This document shows positions 1-6,438 of a stretch of DNA of 6,886 nt, in pieces (positions within the stretch are counted from its first letter, which is position 1; the number at the start of each line of letters is the position of its first letter). The DNA comes from Clostridia bacterium (GTDB taxonomy: Bacteria; Bacillota_A; Clostridia; Christensenellales; Aristaeellaceae), in assembly GCA_017398245.1 (NCBI GenBank), contig JAFQGN010000056.1, positions 1 to 6,886 of the forward strand. The letters run 5' to 3'. The position numbers were made by a program, and so were the translations under genes. Under the pieces are notes generated by a model, which had not been told where the DNA came from, made no database searches, and saw nothing but the letters and a program-made list of their open reading frames with translations.

Positions 1-545
1 AAATTAAAATCGGACATGACCGCCTCGATGATCTTCTTCTTGTAGGAGGAGAACATGTTCTCCGTCGCGACCTTCACGCCGGTCTCGCGGATGGTCGGGA
101 TCAGCGCGGAATACATCTCCTCGTTGATCTTCCATTCATCTTCGGCGGAGAGCCTGTCGGAATAGGCATTGAACGCCGGGTGGACCACCAGCCACGGGCA
201 GCCGACCTCGCCAAGGAGCATCATGACCTTTTTGATGGCGCCCAGCACATATGCGTTGGTCTTGGGAGCTTCGTGCACATAGGAGGGGAAGGGCGCGTGC
301 GCCTGACCAAAGCCCACGCCGTGCTTTTTCGCGGCCTCGGCATAGGGCTTGAGGGCGGCGAGCATCTGGGCGTCGGTCTGGTCGAAGAAGCCTTCGAGTT
401 TGCCGGCGCGGATGGAGCCGCCGGGGAGGGTATGATCGATATTGAAGTCAACGCAGTCAAAGCCGGCATCGGCAATGATGCCAAAGCCGGCGTCGATACC
501 GTAGTTATCCAGGATCGGGGCGGTCTGTACGCTCAGTTTCATCAT
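1..545 (-). CDS. Sugar phosphate isomerase/epimerase-like TIM-barrel protein (partial, 3' end outside window)
   Basis: The 181 visible N-terminal codons read leftward and run off the window with no stop. The protein opens with a TIM-barrel strand (KLSVQT, residues 3-8), followed by CVDFNI (31-36), QAHAPF (81-86), WLVVHPAF (118-125) and VKVATENMF (157-165). The spaced His83, His122 and Glu162 at strand ends match the metal-binding layout of the xylose-isomerase-like / AP endonuclease 2 fold, which isomerises or epimerises sugars or sugar phosphates with a divalent metal. There is no signal peptide, so it is probably cytoplasmic. The exact substrate cannot be told. Two adjacent ATGs lie at 545 and 542; I chose 545 because AAGGAA (complement of 557-562) is 11 nt upstream of it, and an in-frame TGA at 551-549 rules out an earlier start. 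It is transcribed divergently from yerC and is probably unrelated to the DNA-repair genes. The family call is firm; the function is open. Confidence 0.85.
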   Translation of the reverse strand, partial: MMKLSVQTAPILDNYGIDAGFGIIADAGFDCVDFNIDHTLPGGSIRAGKLEGFFDQTDAQMLAALKPYAEAAKKHGVGFGQAHAPFPSYVHEAPKTNAYVLGAIKKVMMLLGEVGCPWLVVHPAFNAYSDRLSAEDEWKINEEMYSALIPTIRETGVKVATENMFSSYKKKIIEAVMSDFN

Positions 546-591
546 AAATCAGTACATTCCTTTCCGTGTTGTGGGCATTGCAACCGGTAAC

Positions 592-620
592 AGTATACTC
601 CTTTTGCGTGCAAATGGAAA
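592..620 (-). promoter_or_regulatory. Sigma-A-type promoter for the leftward isomerase gene
   Basis: On the minus strand, TATACT (complement of 592-597; 5 of 6 to consensus) is preceded by a 17-bp spacer and TTTCCA (complement of 615-620; 4 of 6 to TTGACA). The -10 lies about 47 bp upstream of the ATG at 545, leaving a leader of roughly 40 nt. Spacing is ideal and the region is intergenic. The call rests on motif matching only. Confidence 0.6.
603..614. promoter_or_regulatory. Possible operator: inverted repeat in the leftward promoter spacer
   Basis: TTTGC (603-607) and GCAAA (610-614) form a 5-bp inverted repeat around a 2-bp centre, lying entirely between the -35 and -10 of the leftward promoter. 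A repressor dimer bound here would block RNA polymerase, as many carbohydrate regulators do. A 12-bp palindrome of this quality can arise by chance, so this is a candidate only, and no regulator gene is visible nearby to pair it with. Confidence 0.3.
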
Positions 621-642
621 GCCGGCGTTGCGCTTTTGCGGA

Positions 643-671
643 TTGAAGTTCGCGCCGATATGTGGTAATAT
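643..671 (+). promoter_or_regulatory. Candidate promoter for the yerC-pcrA operon
   Basis: TTGAAG (643-648; 4 of 6 to TTGACA), a 17-bp spacer and TAATAT (666-671; 4 of 6) form a moderate sigma-A-type promoter. It is strengthened by a TGn extension (TGG at 663-665) directly before the -10. An overlapping TATAAG (669-674) is an alternative -10, but no -35 sits at the right distance from it. The leader to the ATG at 731 would be about 50 nt. It is back-to-back with the leftward promoter, the two -35 boxes being 22 bp apart. Confidence 0.5.
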
Positions 672-730
672 AAGATGTATTATTGTCTGAAAGTCTGCTC
701 AGGACTGTTCATAGAGAGAGGAGTGTTTTC

Positions 731-1066
731 ATGCCGACATATGAAAGCAAGATCCGCAACGAGGCGACGGATATGCTGGTGAAAGCGCTTTTGTCGCTGG
801 AAACCGAAGAGGAATGCTATCGCTTTCTGGAAGATATTTGCACATACAAGGAGATGCTCGACCTTGCGCAGAGGCTGCAGGTGGCGGGCATGCTGCGCAG
901 AAAGGTGACCTATAACGACATTGTGCACGAAACGGGCATGCCCACGGCCACGATCAGCCGCGTGAACCGGGCGATTGCCTATGGCGCGGGCGGATACGAG
1001 GCTGTTTTGACCAAGCTGGAGGCAGCAAAAGCAGAAGAAAACGAGGATACGCAAGCAAATGATTGA
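731..1066 (+). CDS. yerC: YerC/YecD-family TrpR-like DNA-binding protein
   Basis: A 111-residue cytoplasmic, mostly helical protein of the TrpR-related YerC/YecD family. The N-terminal two thirds carry amphipathic helices (ETEEECYRFLEDICTYKEM, residues 24-42) of the dimerising kind seen in Trp repressor. A helix-turn-helix follows at about 59-81 (VTYNDIVHETG, then MPTATISRVNRAI), with ATISR as the probable start of the recognition helix. The C-terminal tail (97-111) is charged and probably disordered. The ATG at 731 is chosen because AGGAG (719-723) lies 7 nt upstream; a TTG at 683 in the same frame has no ribosome site and would add 16 residues unlike the family. The stop overlaps the pcrA start by 8 nt, implying coupled translation. 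Bacillus keeps yerC close to pcrA and ligA as well. The family's DNA target and ligand are poorly known; it should not be read as a tryptophan repressor, because no trp gene is present here. Confidence 0.9.
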   Translation: MPTYESKIRNEATDMLVKALLSLETEEECYRFLEDICTYKEMLDLAQRLQVAGMLRRKVTYNDIVHETGMPTATISRVNRAIAYGAGGYEAVLTKLEAAKAEENEDTQAND

Positions 1067-3347
1067 TCTTACGCGCCTGAACCCCATGCAGAGGCAGGCA
1101 GTCGAATACGGAACGGGGCCGCTGCTGGTGCTGGCGGGGGCGGGTTCGGGAAAGACCCGAGTGCTGACCTACCGCATCGCAAAGCTGATCGAAGAGGGCG
1201 TGCCGGCCTGGTCGATTTTAGCTATTACGTTTACCAACAAGGCCGCAAAGGAGATGCGCGAGCGAGTGGCGTCTCTTTGCGGCGAAAGCGCGGAGGAGGC
1301 GTGGATCTCTACGTTCCATTCCTGCTGCGTGCGCATGCTGCGAAAGGATATCGAAAAGATCGGCTACAAGCGTTCGTTTGCCATTTACGATGAGGACGAC
1401 AGCATGGCGGTGATCAAAAACGCCATGAAGATGGTGGATCTGAACGACAAGGAGACCACGCCGCGCTATGTGCGCGCGATCCTTTCCGACCGCAAGAACA
1501 AGCTGATCTCGCCCGAGGAATGGCTGCGCAGCGCAAGGCCGGATCCGAAAAACGAGAAGATCTTCAAAATCATGGAGATATACGAAAAGCAGCTGCGGGA
1601 GAACAACGCGCTGGATTTTGACGATCTGCTGGTGAAAACGCTGGAGCTGCTGGTGAACAACCCGCCGGTGCTGGAAGGGTACAGGCGCAAGTTTTCGAAT
1701 ATCCTCGTGGATGAATATCAGGACACCAACCAGGCGCAGTATGAACTTGTGCGCCTGCTGGTGAACGAGGAGCGCAATATCTGCGTGGTGGGCGACGACG
1801 ACCAGTCCATTTACGGCTGGCGCGGCGCGGACATCCGCAATATTCTGAACTTTGAAAAGGATTTCAAGGGCTGCAAGGTCGTCAAGCTGGAACAGAATTA
1901 CCGCAGCGACGGGAACATTCTGGAGGCTGCCAACCATATCATCGCCAACAACGCCGGGCGCAAGGAAAAGCGGCTGTGGACCAAGGCGCAGTCGGGCGAC
2001 AAGATCCACGCGTATTCTGCGCTGGATGAGCGCGACGAGGCGCATTGGATCTGCATGCAGGCGGCCTCTTTGCAGCGGAAAGAGGACATGTCCTACGGCG
2101 ATATGGCCGTTTTGTACCGCACGAACGCGCAGTCGCGCGTGATTGAAGAAGCGCTGGTGCGTTCCGGCATACCGTACAGCGTGTACGGCGGCATGCGCTT
2201 TTATGACCGCAAGGAAGTGCGTGATCTGGTGGCGTATCTGCGCACGCTGAACAACCCGGACGACGATGTTTCCGCTATGCGCATCCTCAACGAACCAAAG
2301 AGGGGCATCGGCGAGACGACGCAGGAGAAGATACTGGCGTACGCGCGCGAGGAGGGGATATCCTTCTTTGCGGCGCTGATGGACTGGGAGAGCATTGGCT
2401 TGCCCAAGAGAGCTGCGCTGGCGGTGGAGGATTTTGCAAACCAGCTGCAGACGATGTTCGAGCTGCGCTTTGAACTGCCGGCGGATCAGCTGGTGAAAAA
2501 GATTCTGGAGATCACCCAGTACGAGGAGCAGTTTAAAAAGGTAAAGAGCGAGGAAAACACCACGCGGCTGCAGAATATTCAGGAATTTGTGGGCGCGGTG
2601 ACACAGTTTTCCGAGCAGGACCCGGAAGGCGGGCTGGAGGCGTTCCTCGAAAACGTGGCGCTGGTGACGGATCTGGACGGCATGCAGGGGGCGCGCAGCG
2701 CAATGACGCTGATGACTCTGCACGCGGCAAAGGGTCTGGAATTCCCGGCGGTGTTCATCGCGGGCATGGAAGAGGGGATCTTCCCGACGATGCGCGCGCT
2801 GTACGAGGAGCCGCAGATGGAAGAAGAGAGGCGGCTGTGCTATGTGGGCGTGACGAGGGCGATGAAGAAGCTGTATCTGCTCAACGCGCGCTCGCGAACG
2901 CTGTACGGCAACCGCAATGCGAACGAGCCTTCGCGCTTTTTGGGCGAGATCCCGCCGGAGCTGGTGGACACGGGCAGAAAGAGTGCGCCGCAGCAGAGTT
3001 CCTTCGGGCATACGGAAGCGGCGACGCTGCCGAAAGCTGCAAAGCCGACCAGAGTCGGCGCGGATATGGCGCTGGGGATTCCCGGGCTGCGCAAGGGGTT
3101 CGGCTCTATCGGATTCCCGGGCGCGCCTTCGCCGGAGAAAAAGGTGGTACAGAGCGCGGCCCGCAGTGTGCAGAAAACGCAGCTCTTCCACGAGGGCGAC
3201 AGGGTGCTGCACAGGCTGTTTGGCAAGGGAACAGTCGTAGAACTGCGCGATGTGAACGGTTCCATGCGTGTTGTGATCCGCTTTGACGAGCGGGGAGACA
3301 AGGTGTTCCCGGCGGATACGGCTCCCGTGGTGAAAATTACGGAGTAA
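1059..3347 (+). CDS. pcrA: ATP-dependent DNA helicase PcrA (UvrD/Rep family)
   Basis: A full-length (762-residue) superfamily 1A 3'-5' DNA helicase, acting in nucleotide-excision repair, plasmid replication, removal of RecA filaments and clearing of stalled RNA polymerase. All helicase motifs are present: Q motif LNPMQ (7-11), Walker A AGAGSGKT (26-33), Ia TFTNKAA (57-63), Ib STFHS (84-88), Walker B VDEYQDT (217-223), III GDDDQSIYGWRG (245-256), IV QNYRS (279-283), V TLHAAKGLEF (553-562) and VI YVGVTRA (595-601). A flexible linker at about 635-708 leads to the C-terminal Tudor-like domain (709-762, with FGKGTV at 721-726), which in the family contacts RNA polymerase. Nothing is missing. The ATG at 1059 lies inside the end of yerC and GAGGA (1043-1047) is 11 nt upstream; the sequence before Walker A has the family's usual length. 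ligA follows 83 nt downstream. Bacillus has pcrB just upstream of pcrA; here yerC takes that place. Confidence 0.97.
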   Translation: MIDLTRLNPMQRQAVEYGTGPLLVLAGAGSGKTRVLTYRIAKLIEEGVPAWSILAITFTNKAAKEMRERVASLCGESAEEAWISTFHSCCVRMLRKDIEKIGYKRSFAIYDEDDSMAVIKNAMKMVDLNDKETTPRYVRAILSDRKNKLISPEEWLRSARPDPKNEKIFKIMEIYEKQLRENNALDFDDLLVKTLELLVNNPPVLEGYRRKFSNILVDEYQDTNQAQYELVRLLVNEERNICVVGDDDQSIYGWRGADIRNILNFEKDFKGCKVVKLEQNYRSDGNILEAANHIIANNAGRKEKRLWTKAQSGDKIHAYSALDERDEAHWICMQAASLQRKEDMSYGDMAVLYRTNAQSRVIEEALVRSGIPYSVYGGMRFYDRKEVRDLVAYLRTLNNPDDDVSAMRILNEPKRGIGETTQEKILAYAREEGISFFAALMDWESIGLPKRAALAVEDFANQLQTMFELRFELPADQLVKKILEITQYEEQFKKVKSEENTTRLQNIQEFVGAVTQFSEQDPEGGLEAFLENVALVTDLDGMQGARSAMTLMTLHAAKGLEFPAVFIAGMEEGIFPTMRALYEEPQMEEERRLCYVGVTRAMKKLYLLNARSRTLYGNRNANEPSRFLGEIPPELVDTGRKSAPQQSSFGHTEAATLPKAAKPTRVGADMALGIPGLRKGFGSIGFPGAPSPEKKVVQSAARSVQKTQLFHEGDRVLHRLFGKGTVVELRDVNGSMRVVIRFDERGDKVFPADTAPVVKITE

Positions 3348-3349
3348 AA

Positions 3350-3413
3350 AGACCAAAGTCTGAAAATGGGGCAGATTGGAGAAAATATTCGATAAAACAG
3401 ACGACGGTCTGTT
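3350..3413 (+). promoter_or_regulatory. pcrA-ligA spacer with competing hairpins ahead of the ligA ribosome site
   Basis: AACAGAC (3396-3402) and GTCTGTT (3407-3413) make a perfect 7-bp stem with a GACG loop, ending 3 nt before the ligA GGAG (3417-3420). A smaller AGAC/GTCT hairpin (3350-3353 with 3358-3361) directly follows the pcrA stop. The arms can also swap partners: GTCTG (3358-3362) with CAGAC (3398-3402), enclosed by AGACC (3350-3354) with GGTCT (3406-3410). No U-run follows the strong hairpin, so it is not an intrinsic terminator. It could protect RNA ends, guide processing or tune ligA translation. The pairing is seen in the sequence; the regulatory role is inference. Confidence 0.4.
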
Positions 3414-3430
3414 GATGGAGAAAATGTGCG

Positions 3431-5407
3431 ATGAAAGAGAAGATGCGCGAGCTCGTGCAGAGGCTGAACGAAACGAGTTATGCCTATTACGTGCTGGATA
3501 ATCCCATTATTTCCGATGCGGAGTGGGATGCGCTGTACGAAGAGCTGAAAAGACTGGAGTCGGTAACGGGAGAGGTGCTGCCGGATTCGCCTACGAGGCG
3601 CGTCGGCGGCGAACCACTGGCGGCGTTTGAACAGCACAGGCATCTTGTGCGCATGCTTTCGATGGACAAGGCGCAGACCGAGCAGGCGCTGCTGGACTGG
3701 GCTGCGCGCACGGAAAAATGGGCCGAGCAGGAAGGCGCGGCGAAGCCGAAGTACATGATCGAGCATAAGTTCGACGGGCTGACGATCTGCCTTACGTACG
3801 AAAACGGGCAGCTTGTGCAGGCGGCGACGCGCGGAAACGGCGAAGTGGGCGAGGCCATTATTGAACAGGCGAGGACGATCCGCTCGATCCCGCTGATGAT
3901 CCCGTATAAAGGGAAAATTGAAGTGCGCGGCGAGACATACATGCGGCTGAGCGTTCTGGAGGAATACAACAAGACTGCCGCCGAGCCGCTCAAAAACGCG
4001 CGCAACGGCGCGGCGGGCGCACTGCGCAATCTCGACCCGGCGGTGACGGCCGCGAGAAGGCTGGACGCCGTGTTCTACGATGTAGGCTATATCGAGGGAC
4101 GGGAGTTTGCCGACAGCGCGGAAATGTATGATTTTTTGCGCGAGAACCGGTTTCCGACGCCCTCGTACCTTGAAAATGCGGAGACGATCGAAGAGGCGAT
4201 CGGGAAGGTGCGCGCGATCGGCGAGAGCCGGGGCGAGCTGGATTACATGATCGACGGCGCGATCATCAAGGTGACCGACTTTGGTCTGAGAAGTGCGATG
4301 GGCAACACGGAAAAGTTCCCGCGCTGGGCGATCGCGTTCAAATATGAGGCGCAGGAGGAGGTTTCCATCCTGCGGGAAGTGACATGGGAGCTGGGCCGCA
4401 CGGGCAAGCTGACTCCGCGCGCGAGGCTGGATCCGATCGAGATCGCCGGGGCGACGGTGCAGTACGCGACGCTCAACAACTGGGGCGATATCCTGCGCAA
4501 GCGCGTGCGCATCGGCGCGAAGGTGTGGATCCGGCGTTCGAACGAGGTGATCCCGGAGATCATGGGCCGGGTGGACGAGTTTTTGCCGGATGAGCGCGAC
4601 GTGGAAAAGCCGGAAATCTGCCCGGCGTGCGGCGCGCAGCTGGCGGAAGTGGGCGCGCATCTGTTCTGCCCGAACCGGGAGGGGTGCCTTCCGCAGAGCG
4701 TGATGCGGCTGACGCATTTTGCCGGGCGCGACGCGATGGACATCGACACGTTTTCCGAGAAGACGGCCATGCAGCTGGCGCAGGAGCTGAATGTGCGCGA
4801 GCCGTGGCAGCTGTACGAGCTGACGAAAGAGCAGCTCATTTCGCTGGAGAGGTTCGGCGAGAAGAAGGCGGAGAACCTGCTCAAGGCCATTGAAAAGAGC
4901 AAAAACTGCCGCCTGGACGCGTTTTTGTTTGCTATCGGTATCCCGAATGTGGGAAGGAAGACGGCGAGAGACCTTGCCGAGCATGCGGGATCGGTCGAGA
5001 AGCTGCGCGCGATGACGGCGGAGGAGCTGACGGCGATCGGCGACGTGGGCGAGATCGTAGCGAGCAGCATCGTGAGTTATTTTGAAGATGAAATGTACGT
5101 GCGCAACCTCGAAAAGCTGTTTGCAGTGGGCGTTGCGCCGCAGTGGGAAGAGAAAGAGAGCGCGGAAGGCCCGCTGAATGGCATGAAGGTGGTCGTGACG
5201 GGCACGCTTGTGCACTTCAGCCGGCAGCAGGCGGAGGAAGCCGTCGTGCAGGCCGGCGGCACGGCCGTGGGCAGCGTTTCCAAGAACACGACGTTCGTGC
5301 TGGCGGGAGAGAAGGCCGGCTCGAAGCTGGAGAAGGCGCAAAAGCTCGGGATCGAAGTGATCGGCGAGGAGGAATTCATGCGCCGGATCGGTATGATCGA
5401 AGCCTGA
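3431..5407 (+). CDS. ligA: NAD+-dependent DNA ligase LigA
   Basis: A 658-residue bacterial DNA ligase that joins 3'-OH and 5'-phosphate nick ends using NAD+, needed for Okazaki-fragment joining and repair. Domains in order: Ia NMN-binding (about 1-60, YYVLDNPIISDAEWD at 19-33); adenylation domain with catalytic Lys113 in KFDG (113-116), Arg134, Glu168, Arg191, Arg199, Asp275, Lys280 and Lys304; OB fold (about 313-385, GRTGKLTP at 322-329); Cys4 zinc finger (Cys397, Cys400, Cys413, Cys419); helix-hairpin-helix region (about 425-560); BRCT domain (about 579-656, GTLVHFSR at 591-598). Several motif positions differ from the E. coli/Bacillus wording: TRGNG for TRGDG, AEWD for AEYD, ARNGAAGALR for PRNAAAGSLR, and Met273 where an acidic residue is usual. 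The catalytic lysine and zinc ligands are kept, so it should be active. The ATG at 3431 follows GGAG (3417-3420) by 10 nt. It is probably co-transcribed with pcrA. Confidence 0.96.
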   Translation: MKEKMRELVQRLNETSYAYYVLDNPIISDAEWDALYEELKRLESVTGEVLPDSPTRRVGGEPLAAFEQHRHLVRMLSMDKAQTEQALLDWAARTEKWAEQEGAAKPKYMIEHKFDGLTICLTYENGQLVQAATRGNGEVGEAIIEQARTIRSIPLMIPYKGKIEVRGETYMRLSVLEEYNKTAAEPLKNARNGAAGALRNLDPAVTAARRLDAVFYDVGYIEGREFADSAEMYDFLRENRFPTPSYLENAETIEEAIGKVRAIGESRGELDYMIDGAIIKVTDFGLRSAMGNTEKFPRWAIAFKYEAQEEVSILREVTWELGRTGKLTPRARLDPIEIAGATVQYATLNNWGDILRKRVRIGAKVWIRRSNEVIPEIMGRVDEFLPDERDVEKPEICPACGAQLAEVGAHLFCPNREGCLPQSVMRLTHFAGRDAMDIDTFSEKTAMQLAQELNVREPWQLYELTKEQLISLERFGEKKAENLLKAIEKSKNCRLDAFLFAIGIPNVGRKTARDLAEHAGSVEKLRAMTAEELTAIGDVGEIVASSIVSYFEDEMYVRNLEKLFAVGVAPQWEEKESAEGPLNGMKVVVTGTLVHFSRQQAEEAVVQAGGTAVGSVSKNTTFVLAGEKAGSKLEKAQKLGIEVIGEEEFMRRIGMIEA

Positions 5408-5414
5408 GAAGGTC

Positions 5415-5443
5415 GGGCAGTTAAAGTTCAAAAAAACTGGCCC
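5415..5443 (+). other. Stem-loop just downstream of ligA
   Basis: GGGCAGTT (5415-5422) pairs with AACTG-CCC (5435-5443), giving 8 bp with G5440 bulged and a 12-nt A-rich loop. It begins 7 nt after the ligA stop. The stem is followed by AAACACAG, not a U-run, so a standard intrinsic terminator is not supported. It may be a 3'-end stabiliser or processing site, or chance pairing. Readthrough from ligA into yicC is therefore possible. Confidence 0.3.
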
Positions 5444-5458
5444 AAACACAGAAAGCTG

Positions 5459-5467
5459 TGGTATACT
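5459..5467 (+). promoter_or_regulatory. Extended -10 promoter for yicC-gmk
   Basis: TGGTATACT gives a TGn extension plus a 5-of-6 -10 hexamer (TATACT, 5462-5467) in an AT-rich patch between two GC-rich genes. No good -35 is found 16-18 bp upstream (GGCCCA at 17 bp), as is tolerated for extended -10 promoters. A second overlapping hexamer, TATAAG, lies at 5469-5474. Transcription would start near 5474, leaving a leader of about 59 nt before the ATG at 5533. A short inverted repeat, CACAG/CTGTG (5447-5451 and 5456-5460), runs into the TG element. Confidence 0.55.
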
Positions 5468-5532
5468 ATATAAGATAGTTTGGAGTGCTGTACGCACTGC
5501 GGCTGTCAGGACAGAAAACGGAGGAAAAACCA

Positions 5533-6405
5533 ATGCGCAGCATGACCGGTTATGGCAGATGTACGATTGAAAAGGACGGCCGACAGCTGACGGTCGAGGT
5601 AAAGAGCGTGAACCATCGCTTTTTGGACCTGAGCTTCCGCATGCCCCGCAGCTTCTCTTCCATGGAAGACGAAATGCGCAGGCAGATCGGCAATACGCTC
5701 AAGCGCGGTCATGTGGACGTATATGTGACGTACAGGAACCTGCGAGAGGATTCCAAGCAGGTGTCCATCGACAAGGCGCTGCTTTCCGGCTATATGAAGG
5801 CGCTGGACGAGGCGAAGGAGCAGTACGGCCTGCACGATGACCGCTCCCTTTGCCGTGTGACCGGGTTCCACGACGTGCTGGTCGTTTCCGAGGCGGAAGA
5901 GGACGAAGAGGCGCTCAAGGCGCTGATGGCCGAGGCGCTGGGCGGCGCGATCGCTGAAAACGACCGTATGCGCGAAAAGGAAGGCCTGAACATGCAGGCG
6001 GATTTCCTTGTGCGCGAAAAGAACATTGCCGCGCTGCGCGAGAAGATTTCGGCAAGGTGGCCGAAGATCCAGGAAGAATACAGGGAGAAGCTGACTGCGA
6101 GGCTGCGCGAGCTCATCGGCAACAACGCCGACGAAAGCCGCATTCTGACCGAAGCCGCCATCGTGGCGGACAGAAGCGCGATCGACGAAGAGTTGGTGCG
6201 CCTGGCGAGCCATCTGGGGCAGCTGCGCGAAATGGCCATGGCGACCGAGCCCATCGGCCGGAAGCTGGATTTCCTTGTGCAGGAAATGAACAGGGAAGTG
6301 AACACCATCGGCTCCAAGACGCAGGATATCGAAGTGACCGGCTGCGTTGTGGAATGCAAAAGCGAGATCGAAAAGCTGCGCGAACAGGTGCAGAACGTAG
6401 AATAA
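5533..6405 (+). CDS. yicC: YicC/YloC-family endoribonuclease
   Basis: A 290-residue cytoplasmic protein of the YicC family (YloC in Bacillus), metal-dependent endoribonucleases; E. coli YicC helps degrade the small RNA RyhB. Family hallmarks are all present: the N-terminal signature MRSMTGYGR (1-9), EVKSVNHRFLDL (22-33), a predicted helical middle rich in charged residues (about 80-190), DRSAIDEELVRLASH (213-227), and the C-terminal DUF1732 block with GRKLDFLVQEMNRE (242-255), NTIGSKTQD (257-265) and EKLREQVQNVE (280-290). Length is normal for the family. The ATG at 5533 is chosen because GGAGG (5520-5524) lies 8 nt upstream and the protein then begins exactly at the conserved signature. gmk follows after 33 nt with its own ribosome site, so the two are probably one operon. 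Bacillus has remA between these two genes; it is missing here. Confidence 0.93.
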   Translation: MRSMTGYGRCTIEKDGRQLTVEVKSVNHRFLDLSFRMPRSFSSMEDEMRRQIGNTLKRGHVDVYVTYRNLREDSKQVSIDKALLSGYMKALDEAKEQYGLHDDRSLCRVTGFHDVLVVSEAEEDEEALKALMAEALGGAIAENDRMREKEGLNMQADFLVREKNIAALREKISARWPKIQEEYREKLTARLRELIGNNADESRILTEAAIVADRSAIDEELVRLASHLGQLREMAMATEPIGRKLDFLVQEMNREVNTIGSKTQDIEVTGCVVECKSEIEKLREQVQNVE

Positions 6406-6438
6406 GCGAAAGAGAAACAAAAGCGGAGGTACAGAAGA

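Noticed and set aside
180..590. A 136-codon plus-strand open frame over the left gene.
   Set aside because: It is antisense to the TIM-barrel gene, which has conserved strand and metal-ligand motifs and a ribosome site; the plus-strand translation looks like no known fold.
683..730. TTG at 683 as the start of yerC.
   Set aside because: It has no ribosome site and adds residues outside the family; ATG 731 has AGGAG at 7 nt.
731..1066. Calling this gene the tryptophan repressor trpR.
   Set aside because: The sequence matches the YerC/YecD branch, lacks the TrpR ITRGSN wording, and sits with pcrA and not with trp genes.
3396..3413. The 7-bp hairpin before ligA as an intrinsic terminator.
   Set aside because: On the plus strand it is followed by GATGGAG, the ribosome site. 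On the minus strand a short T-rich stretch follows, but no gene is transcribed into it from that side.
4190..4340. Dense GATCG/CGATCG repeats in ligA as a possible protein-binding or methylation cluster.
   Set aside because: They are spread through ordinary Ile-Gly, Ala-Ile and Ile-Asp codons and match the codon preference of the surrounding genes; spacing is irregular.
5447..5460. CACAG-AAAG-CTGTG hairpin as a terminator for ligA.
   Set aside because: Only 5 bp with no U-run, and it overlaps the TG of the extended -10 promoter. It could at most be a weak operator.
2840..5533. An 897-codon open frame on the minus strand, antisense to ligA and the end of pcrA, plus similar long frames at 1218-3356 and 5506-6666.
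   Set aside because: These lie opposite well-supported genes. Their translations are rich in Arg, His, Leu and Gln without recognisable domains, as expected when GC-rich codon use removes stops on the opposite strand. The longest would begin at a TTG. The plus-strand genes explain the sequence fully.
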